DNA from: Actinomycetota bacterium
GTDB taxonomy: Bacteria > Actinomycetota > Actinomycetes > Streptosporangiales > Streptosporangiaceae
Direction: 5' to 3'
DNA length: 12,429 bases
Assembly (NCBI GenBank): GCA_003242605.1
Contig: QGUZ01000136.1
Location: 1 to 12,429 of the forward strand
The position numbers were made by a program, and so were the translations under genes. Positions 5,739-12,429 of the stretch are shown piece by piece; within the stretch, counting starts at the first letter, position 1, and each line of letters starts with the position of its first letter. The notes under the pieces were generated by a model, which did no database searches, was not told where the DNA came from, and saw only the letters and a program-made list of their open reading frames with translations.

Positions 5739-5785
5739 ACCGTTTCCACAAACGGTTTGACCGGCGGCGCGCCGCGTGTGAGAGT
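5739..5785 (+). promoter_or_regulatory. Dyad plus promoter candidate upstream of the methyltransferase
   Basis: A perfect inverted repeat, ACCGTTT-CCAC-AAACGGT (5739-5756), abuts TTGACC (5757-5762). That is followed by a 17-nt spacer and GAGAGT (5780-5785), close to the actinomycete TTGACR/TAGRRT pattern (five of six -10 bases). The layout suggests a repressor or activator site touching the -35 box. The transcript leader would be about 88 nt. Confidence 0.45.
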
Positions 5786-5879
5786 CGAGCGGGGAATGCG
5801 TCATCGGCGCGAGCGGACCGCCGCCGCGCGGGCCGCGCCCGGGCCCGCCGCGGAGATCGCGTGACAGGAGATGGTGCCC

Positions 5880-6692
5880 GTGGAAACGCGCTCGGAAATT
5901 CCCGGCGAGCGGCACGTGCCGGAAATCAACACCACAGTCCCGCATTCCGCCCGGATATGGAATTACTGGCTGGGCGGAAAGGACAACTATCCGGTCGACC
6001 GGGAGGCCGGCGAGGCGTTCCGGCGGCTCTACCCGGGCATCGTGGACGTGGCGCGCGAGTCCCGCTACCTGCTCGCCCGGTTCGTCCGCTACCTCACCCG
6101 GGAGGCGGGCATCCGGCAGTTCCTCGACATCGGCACCGGGCTGCCGGCCGTGGACAACACCCACGAGCTCGCCCAGCGCGAGGCCCCCGACGCCCGGGTC
6201 GTCTACGTCGACAACGACCCGCTGGTGCACGCCCACGCCCGCGCCCTGCTCACCGGCGCCCCGCCGGGCAGCACCGCGTTCCTCCTCGCCGACCTGCGCG
6301 AGCCCGACCGCATCCTCGAGGCCGCGGCGCAGACCCTCGACTTCGACCGGCCGATCGCCCTCATGCTCATGGGCGTGCTCGGCCACATCACCGGCTACGA
6401 CCACGCCCGCGCCCTGGTGCGGCGGCTCGTCGCCGCCCTGCCGCCCGGCAGCCACCTCGCCCTCTACGACGACGTCGACTGCGACGACGGCGCCCGGGCC
6501 GCGCTCGCGGACTACCGGGACCGCGGCGCCGTCCCCTACCACCTGCGCTCCCGCGAGGAGATCGTCGGCTTCTTCGACGGCCTCGAGCTCGTGCCACCCG
6601 GGGTGGTGCCGCTGCCCGAGTGGCGGCCCGACCTGCACCGGCCCGACGCGCCGAAGGTGAACGCCATCGGCGGCATCGGCCGCAAGCCCTGA
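5880..6692 (+). CDS. SAM-dependent methyltransferase, DUF574 (Methyltransf_19) family
   Basis: 270 residues from GTG 5880, the usual size for this largely actinobacterial family. The family hallmark ARIWNYWLGGKDNYPVDRE is at about 24-41; FLDIGTGLP (81-89) is SAM motif I and VYVDNDPLV (108-116) supplies the acidic ribose-binding position. Other conserved segments are ALMLMGVLGHI (160-170) and the Tyr-rich C-terminal half. I chose GTG 5880 because AGGAG (5866-5870) is 9 nt away; the in-frame ATG at 5871 touches the AGGAG and is unlikely. The substrate is unknown for the family in general. It stands alone between its own promoter and the SoxR-like promoter of the next gene. A GC palindrome at 6705-6718 just downstream might act as a weak terminator. 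Confidence 0.9.
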   Translation: METRSEIPGERHVPEINTTVPHSARIWNYWLGGKDNYPVDREAGEAFRRLYPGIVDVARESRYLLARFVRYLTREAGIRQFLDIGTGLPAVDNTHELAQREAPDARVVYVDNDPLVHAHARALLTGAPPGSTAFLLADLREPDRILEAAAQTLDFDRPIALMLMGVLGHITGYDHARALVRRLVAALPPGSHLALYDDVDCDDGARAALADYRDRGAVPYHLRSREEIVGFFDGLELVPPGVVPLPEWRPDLHRPDAPKVNAIGGIGRKP

Positions 6693-6724
6693 CCGGCCCG
6701 TGATCGGCGACGTCGCCGCCGGGC

Positions 6725-6755
6725 TTGACCTCAATCGAACTCGAGGTCGGAGACT
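6725..6755 (+). promoter_or_regulatory. MerR/SoxR-type promoter with operator dyad in a 19-bp spacer
   Basis: TTGACC (6725-6730) and GAGACT (6750-6755) are 19 nt apart, the stretched spacing characteristic of MerR-family-activated promoters. Between and overlapping them is CCTCAATCGAACTCGAGG (6729-6746), a near-palindrome matching the SoxR box form CCTCAA-n6-TTGAGG with one mismatch. It sits 37 nt before the quinone-oxidoreductase start. In Streptomyces coelicolor SoxR activates quinone reductase-like genes in response to redox-active compounds (established), so this is probably a SoxR target. No soxR gene is in the window. Confidence 0.7.
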
Positions 6756-6792
6756 GGCCGGGTACCGGCCCGACGACGACGGGAGTTTGACG

Positions 6793-7767
6793 ATGCGCGC
6801 CATTCAGGTTCGGGAGTTCGGCGGACCCGAGGTGCTGCGGCCGGTGGAGCTGCCGGACCCGGTCCCCGGCCCCGGGCAGGTCGTGGTGGACATGGCGGTG
6901 ACCGACGTCATCTACCTCGACGTGATGCGGCGATCGGGTCGCGCCGGGCCGGCCGCGCCGTCCCTGCCGTACGTGCCCGGCCGCGGGGGCGCCGGGCGGG
7001 TGCACGCGGTGGGGGAGGGCGTGGACCCCGCGTGGCTGGGCCGCAGGGTGGTCGCGCGCACCGACGGCGGCTACGCCGAGCGGCTGCTCGCCGCCGAGAC
7101 GCAGATCGTGCCGGTACCCGACGACCTCGGCCTGCGCGAGGCCGCGGCCGTGCTGCACGACGGCGGCACCGCGATCGGCCTGTTCGCGGAGACGCCCGCG
7201 GCCGAGGGCGAGTGGGTGCTCGTCACCGCCGCGGCCGGGGGCGCGGCCCACCTGCTGGTGCAGCTCGCCCTCGACGCCGGGGCCCGGGTGGTGGCCGCCG
7301 CCCGAGGCGAGCGCAAGCTCGCCATGCTCCGCGGCCTCGGCGCGACCGCCGTGGTCGACTACTCCGCGCCGGACTGGCCGGCCCGGGTGCGGGAGGCGAC
7401 CGGCGGCCGCGGCGCCGACCTCGTCTTCGACGGCGCGGGCGGCGCGTACGGCAGGGCCGCGTTCGACGCGGTGGCCGACGGCGGCCGGTTCGTCAGCTAC
7501 GGCTCCGCGGGCGGCGGGATCACCCAGATCGACCCGGAGCTCGCCGAGCGGCGCAAGGTGACCGTGCACAACCCGCTCTTCGGCGGCCCGCCCCCGGACC
7601 CGGCGACCGCGCACGCCCGGATCGCCCGGGCGCTCGAGCTGACCGCCAAGGGCGTGCTGCGGCCGCACATCGGCGCGGTCTACCCGCTGGAGCAGGCCGC
7701 CGAGGCGCACCGGGCACTCGAGGAACGCCGTACCCTGGGCAGGGCGCTGCTGCTCGTCTCCGGCTGA
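6793..7767 (+). CDS. Zinc-independent NADPH:quinone oxidoreductase (MDR superfamily)
   Basis: 324 residues, normal for this branch. It begins MRAIQVREFGGPEVL, the classic start of quinone oxidoreductases. The GroES-like domain covers ~1-120, with YVPGRGGAGRVHAVGEGV (60-77) and GGYAERL. The Rossmann domain has VLVTAAAGGAAHLLVQLAL (142-160), in which AAAGGAA replaces the usual AAGGVG, followed by VVAAARGERKLAMLRGLGA for NADPH binding. The catalytic- and structural-zinc cysteines of alcohol dehydrogenases are absent. The ATG at 6793 is chosen for GGGAG 7 nt upstream and because an in-frame ATG farther left (6700) would place the SoxR-like promoter inside the coding sequence. Likely role: reduction of quinones or other redox-cycling molecules, induced by oxidative stress. 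Confidence 0.92.
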   Translation: MRAIQVREFGGPEVLRPVELPDPVPGPGQVVVDMAVTDVIYLDVMRRSGRAGPAAPSLPYVPGRGGAGRVHAVGEGVDPAWLGRRVVARTDGGYAERLLAAETQIVPVPDDLGLREAAAVLHDGGTAIGLFAETPAAEGEWVLVTAAAGGAAHLLVQLALDAGARVVAAARGERKLAMLRGLGATAVVDYSAPDWPARVREATGGRGADLVFDGAGGAYGRAAFDAVADGGRFVSYGSAGGGITQIDPELAERRKVTVHNPLFGGPPPDPATAHARIARALELTAKGVLRPHIGAVYPLEQAAEAHRALEERRTLGRALLLVSG

Positions 7768-7829
7768 CCGGGCCCGGCCCGGCCGGCGGCAGGCCACCCC
7801 TGGTCACCGTGGGACGGCGATCGCCCAAA

Positions 7830-7843
7830 GTCCCCGCGGGGAC
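7830..7843 (+). terminator. GC palindrome downstream of the quinone oxidoreductase
   Basis: GTCCCCGCGGGGAC is a perfect 14-bp palindrome (5-bp stem with a 4-nt loop if folded), 62 nt after the stop codon and followed by a second small palindrome. It could end the oxidoreductase transcript; evidence is limited to symmetry. Confidence 0.3.
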
Positions 7844-7901
7844 CGGGGATCCCGCTCCGTGCCGGGGGTGCTGACATCGGTCGTTACCGGCACTGGGAGA
7901 C

Positions 7902-7946
7902 TACGTGGGAAAAGGTATGCCCACGTACGAGTTGTCCGTTCGGACA
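7902..7946 (+). promoter_or_regulatory. Two dyads in the citrate-synthase upstream region
   Basis: TACGTGGG (7902-7909) and CCCACGTA (7920-7927) are perfect 8-bp inverted arms around 10 nt. Six bases on, TGTCCG-TT-CGGACA (7933-7946) is a second perfect dyad. TTGTCC (7932-7937) overlaps the latter and could be a -35 box, though no good -10 follows at 17 nt. Operator sites for a transcription factor controlling gltA are the simplest reading; RNA hairpins in the leader are the alternative. Confidence 0.5.
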
Positions 7947-8001
7947 GTCCACAAGATGTCGGGACGGGCACCGTTCTACGGCCGGTAAAGAGGAGACCGA
8001 G

Positions 8002-9336
<1,335 letters not shown>

Positions 9337-9353
9337 TCCGGCGTCTTCCGCGC

Positions 9354-9392
9354 CCCTGGGGGCCGGCCCGCGACCGGGGCCGGCCCCCAGGG
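9354..9392 (+). terminator. Strong terminator hairpin of gltA
   Basis: CCCTGGGGGCCGGCCC (9354-9369) pairs perfectly with GGGCCGGCCCCCAGGG (9377-9392), a 16-bp GC stem with a 7-nt loop, 17 nt after the stop codon. Only a short TTT follows. This is the strongest intrinsic hairpin in the window. Confidence 0.8.
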
Positions 9393-9607
9393 CCGTTTCC
9401 GGGCCCCTCCGCAGGCCGCGCCCGAATACCGTCCCACCTGGGGTTTCGCCGGGAACGAGGTGGACAGGGGAAAAGGTCGGACGACTTTCCGGCGAACGGC
9501 ACCACGCCGGGCCGCGCGCCGTGCGCTCGCACACGGCGCCGCTGCCACGCGGCGCCGCCGGGTGCGGCCGCGCACCGGGACCGCGCCGGGCGACAGGAGG
9601 GGGAGGC

Positions 9608-10963
9608 ATGGCGAGGCGATCGTCCGCCGGTCCGGCCGGCCTGGGCGGCGCGACCGGCCGCGGGGACGCCGGTACGGCGGGGCGGCCTGGGCCCGGCCCG
9701 CGCCCGGCCGCCGAGGGCCGCGGCCGGGTGGACGTGCCGCTCGACGCCGTGCTGCGGATCGGCGCCGAGCTCGACCTCAACGCGGTGCTCGGCACCATCG
9801 TCGACGTCGCGATGCGGGTGGTGCCGTCCAAGTACGGCGCGCTCGCGGTGCTCGACGGCTCGGGCGGGTTCAGCGCGATGTTCAGCCGCGGGTACTGCTC
9901 GGACCGGTCCGCGGCGCGCGGCGAGGAGCTGCCGCACGGCACCGGGCTCCTCGGCGAGCTGATCCGCAATCCGCGGCCGCTGCGCCTCGACGACCTGTCC
10001 GCGCACCCGAACTCGGTCGGCTTCCCCCTGGACCACCCGCTGATGACCACGCTGCTCGCCGTGCCGATCACGGTCGGCGGCACGATCTACGGCAACCTCT
10101 ACCTCGCCGACCGGCTCGGCGGGACGTACACGCAGGAAGACGAGGACATGCTGGTCGCGCTCGCCCGGGTGGCGGGGGTGGCGATCGAGAACGCCGACCT
10201 GTACCGGCGGCTGGGGCGCATCACCGAGGAGTTCCAGCGGCGGCTGCTCCCGCCGATGCCGCACATCGAGGGCTGCGAGCTGGAGACCCGCTACCGGACC
10301 GCCACCCGGCTGCCGAACATCGGCGGCGACTGGTACGACGTGTTCCGCCTGCCCGACGGGGTGACCTGCCTCTCGGTCGGCGACGTGATGGGCCACGACG
10401 CGCGCGCCGCCACCATCATGGCCCAGATCAGCAACATGCTCCGCGTCGTCGCCTACTACCGGCGCGAGCCGCCGAGCGACATCCTGCACGACCTCGACCA
10501 GGTATTGCACGACCTGCACGGCGGCCCGATGGCGACCGTGCTCGTCGCCCGGCTGCGGCCGATCCCGTCCGGCGCCGCCCTGCTGCGCTGGTCGAGCGCG
10601 GGCCACCTGCCGCCGCTGCTCGTCGCCCCCGGCGAGCGGGCCGCCTTCCTGCGCACCGAGCCCGGTCTCCCGCTCGGGGTCGACCTCACCGTGCCCCGCC
10701 CCGACCACCACGCCGAGATCCCGCCGGGCGCCGCGGTGCTGCTCTACACCGACGGCCTCGTCGAGCACCACGACCTGCACCTCGAGGACGGCATGGCGCG
10801 GCTCGTCGAGATCGCCACCGCCCACGCCGGCGGGCCGCTGGCCAAGCTGTGCGACGCGCTCCTCGACGCCGACTTCGACGACGACGTCACGCTGCTCGCC
10901 GTACGCTCCCGCAGCGCGCCGCAGCCGGCGGGCGGGCGCGGCGGCATCGGTCATTTGTCGTAG
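9608..10963 (+). CDS. GAF-domain SpoIIE/RsbU-type PP2C serine phosphatase
   Basis: 451 residues from ATG 9608, which has AGGAGGGGG just upstream; an ATG 87 bp earlier would add a low-complexity tail with no ribosome-binding site. Residues 1-40 are a disordered Gly/Ala/Pro/Arg tail. A GAF domain spans about 45-200 (DVPLDAVLRIGAELDL, LLAVPITVGGTIYGNLYLAD). The PP2C-SIG domain spans about 203-435 with its metal-binding aspartates: GGDWYD (239-244), GDVMGHD (258-264), YTDGLVE (380-386) and DFDDDVTLL (422-430). Such proteins dephosphorylate anti-sigma-factor antagonists in partner-switching pathways; the GAF domain probably senses a small ligand or redox state. No antagonist, anti-sigma kinase or sigma gene is adjacent, so the target is unknown. 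Cytoplasmic: no membrane segment. No clear promoter was recognised at 9393-9607. Confidence 0.9.
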   Translation: MARRSSAGPAGLGGATGRGDAGTAGRPGPGPRPAAEGRGRVDVPLDAVLRIGAELDLNAVLGTIVDVAMRVVPSKYGALAVLDGSGGFSAMFSRGYCSDRSAARGEELPHGTGLLGELIRNPRPLRLDDLSAHPNSVGFPLDHPLMTTLLAVPITVGGTIYGNLYLADRLGGTYTQEDEDMLVALARVAGVAIENADLYRRLGRITEEFQRRLLPPMPHIEGCELETRYRTATRLPNIGGDWYDVFRLPDGVTCLSVGDVMGHDARAATIMAQISNMLRVVAYYRREPPSDILHDLDQVLHDLHGGPMATVLVARLRPIPSGAALLRWSSAGHLPPLLVAPGERAAFLRTEPGLPLGVDLTVPRPDHHAEIPPGAAVLLYTDGLVEHHDLHLEDGMARLVEIATAHAGGPLAKLCDALLDADFDDDVTLLAVRSRSAPQPAGGRGGIGHLS

Positions 10964-11022
10964 CGCACTGTGCCCGGTTGCCGGACGAGATCCGGGCGCG
11001 CGGTCGGTTCTACTGGGACGCG

Positions 11023-11040
11023 ACGGTGCTGCGGCACCGT
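11023..11040 (+). terminator. Hairpin between phosphatase and O-demethylase genes
   Basis: ACGGTGC (11023-11029) and GCACCGT (11034-11040) form a 7-bp stem with a 4-nt TGCG loop in the 129-bp gap, 60 nt past the phosphatase stop. A smaller dyad, CCGGA-n5-TCCGG, is at 10981-10995. No U-tract. Confidence 0.4.
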
Positions 11041-11092
11041 GGCCCGGGCGGCGAGGCCTGGGCCGGGCACCGGACCAGGAGGATGTGACGTC

Positions 11093-12429
11093 GTGGCAGT
11101 GGAGAGTCTTGAGGCGGCGATCCGCCGGGCGGGATCCGCGGTCGAGCTGCTGCGCAACTCGCCGGCGCGGCCGCACGCCTTCCCGGTGACGCCGGAGTTC
11201 ACCAACTGGCGGTCCGAGCAGCAGGCGTGGCGGCGCACGTGCGCGCTGCTCGACCAGTCCCACCACATGACCGACCTGTTCATCAGGGGCAAGGACACGC
11301 TGCGGCTGCTGTCCGACTTCGGCGTCAACACCTTCGCCAACTTCACGCCGGGCAAGGCGAAGCAGTACGTCGCGGTCAACAAGGACGGCTACTTCATCGG
11401 CGACGCCATCCTCTTCCACCTCGAGGAGAACTTCGTCGACGTCGTCGGCCACGTGACCGTGCCGAACTGGCTCGAGTACCACGCCAAGGCCGGCGGGTAC
11501 GACGTGACGATCGAGCGCGACCCGAACTCGGTGGAGCGCCCGGCCGGGCGGCCGCCCCGGCTCTACCGGTACGAGCTGCAGGGCCCGAACGCGCTGCGGC
11601 TGCTGGAGAAGGTCACCGGCGGCCCGCTGCCGCAGGTGAGGTTCTTCAACATGACCGAGCTGACCATCGCCGGCCGGAAGGTGCGGGCGCTGCGCCACGG
11701 CATGGCCGGGCAGCCCGGCTTCGAGGTGTTCGGACCGTGGGAGGACGGCGAGGCCGTGCTCGGCGCGCTGCTCGAGGCGGGTGAGGAGTTCGGGCTGGTC
11801 CGGGCCGGCGCGAAGGCGTACTCCACGGCGAACCTCGAGTCCGGCTGGATCCCGACCGCGGTCCCCGCGATCTTCGGCCCGGAGGAGCGCGAGTACCGGG
11901 AGTGGCTGCCGCTCTCCCAGGTCGGGTCGCTCGGCGGCAGCTTCGTCTCCGACGACATCACCGACTACTACGTCACGCCGTACGACATCGGCTACGGCCA
12001 CATCGTCAAATTCGACCACGACTTCCTCGGCCGCGCGGCGCTGGAGCGGATGGCGGGCACGCCGCGGCGGACCAAGGTGACGCTGGTGTGGCACCCGGAC
12101 GACCTCGCCGCCGCGCAGCGCACCCTGTACGAGGAGGGCACCCCGGCCAAGTACCTCGAGTTCCCCAAGAGCCGGTACGCCTTCTACCAGGTCGACGCGG
12201 TGCAGAAGGACGGCCGGCTCGTCGGCCTGTCGCTCGACGTCGGCTACCTCGTCAACGAGCACGCGTACGTGTCGCTCGCCACGGTCGACCTCGACGTCGC
12301 CGAGCCGGGCACCGAGGTCACCGTGCTGTGGGGCGAGGAGCCGAACACGGCCAAGCCGGCCGTCGAGCCGCACCGCCAGGTCGCGATCCGCGCGACGGTC
12401 GCGCCCGCCCCGTTCGTGCAGGAGGTGCG
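11093..12429 (+). CDS. GcvT-fold tetrahydrofolate-dependent O-demethylase-like protein (LigM/DesA type), 3'-truncated
   Basis: The frame is open from GTG 11093 to the window edge (445 codons), so the stop is outside. AGGAGG (11077-11082) lies 10 nt before the GTG; a second GTG at 11099 is a close alternative. The N-terminus resembles the vanillate/syringate O-demethylases LigM and DesA: FPVTPEFTNWRSEQQAWR (30-47) and LLDQSHHMTDLFIRG (52-66), then KQYVAVNKDGYFIGDAILF (90-108). A C-terminal beta-barrel region with HIVKFDHDFLGRAAL and GYLVNEHAYVSLATVD follows the GcvT arrangement. LigM is about 470 residues, so little is missing. Family enzymes move a methyl from an aromatic methoxy group, or from glycine or DMSP in related branches, to tetrahydrofolate. 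Breakdown of methoxylated lignin aromatics is the likely role; the substrate is not provable from this sequence. Confidence 0.8.
   Translation, partial: MAVESLEAAIRRAGSAVELLRNSPARPHAFPVTPEFTNWRSEQQAWRRTCALLDQSHHMTDLFIRGKDTLRLLSDFGVNTFANFTPGKAKQYVAVNKDGYFIGDAILFHLEENFVDVVGHVTVPNWLEYHAKAGGYDVTIERDPNSVERPAGRPPRLYRYELQGPNALRLLEKVTGGPLPQVRFFNMTELTIAGRKVRALRHGMAGQPGFEVFGPWEDGEAVLGALLEAGEEFGLVRAGAKAYSTANLESGWIPTAVPAIFGPEEREYREWLPLSQVGSLGGSFVSDDITDYYVTPYDIGYGHIVKFDHDFLGRAALERMAGTPRRTKVTLVWHPDDLAAAQRTLYEEGTPAKYLEFPKSRYAFYQVDAVQKDGRLVGLSLDVGYLVNEHAYVSLATVDLDVAEPGTEVTVLWGEEPNTAKPAVEPHRQVAIRATVAPAPFVQEV

Noticed and set aside
5352..5864. Plus-strand open frame of 170 codons in the long intergenic region
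   Set aside because: Low-complexity Arg/Pro/Gly/Ala composition, no ribosome-binding site, no recognisable domain, and it overlaps the promoter-like elements of the methyltransferase.
6700..6792. N-terminal extension of the quinone oxidoreductase to ATG 6700
   Set aside because: It would place the SoxR-like promoter and operator within coding sequence; the conserved domain starts at 6793 with its own ribosome-binding site.
9521..9607. N-terminal extension of the phosphatase to ATG 9521
   Set aside because: The added residues are low-complexity and lack a ribosome-binding site; ATG 9608 has an excellent one.

Overview
The window looks like chromosomal DNA of a very GC-rich actinomycete. Codons end almost always in G or C, GTG starts occur, and the gene families are typical of Actinobacteria: a DUF574 methyltransferase, an ECF41/SigJ-type sigma factor, a GAF-SpoIIE phosphatase and a MccB/ThiF-like RiPP enzyme. 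I cannot name the genus; Streptosporangiales is a guess. The first ~105 bases are low-complexity G/C runs that look like a bad contig end, and the last gene runs off the right edge.

Left part, minus strand (1-2836). Reading leftward there is a berberine-bridge-type FAD oxidoreductase (1496-2836) followed by a strong hairpin. Next is a dienelactone-hydrolase-type protein (771-1352) with an apparently leaderless promoter. Then comes a 20-codon gene (590-652) with its own promoter and Shine-Dalgarno sequence, and an N-terminal fragment of a MccB/ThiF-like adenylating enzyme (1-509). The last two look like the start of a RiPP or microcin C-like locus cut by the window edge. The encoded peptide, MTIEIRTVEEVETTGNSNSC, carries a TGN-S-N stretch recalling the microcin C7 precursor MRTGNAN but ends in Ser-Cys. 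This is the most interesting item in the window.

Middle (2837-5870). An ECF41-like sigma factor (2917-3807) is divergent from the FAD oxidoreductase. The 80-bp gap contains a candidate promoter resembling the ECF41 consensus, so the two may form a regulator/target pair. The sigma gene converges on a soluble PAS histidine kinase (3904-5157, minus) that carries a canonical EF-hand-like loop between its PAS and HisKA regions; no response regulator is present. About 670 bp with no convincing gene follow, holding several inverted repeats and a promoter candidate for the next gene.

Right part, plus strand (5880-12429). In order: a DUF574 SAM-dependent methyltransferase; a zinc-independent quinone oxidoreductase whose promoter has a 19-bp spacer containing a SoxR-like dyad; citrate synthase (gltA) with dyads upstream and a 16-bp-stem terminator downstream; a GAF-SpoIIE (PP2C) phosphatase; and a 3'-truncated GcvT-fold protein resembling tetrahydrofolate-dependent aromatic O-demethylases (LigM/DesA). 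These appear to be mostly single-gene units with their own signals rather than one operon.
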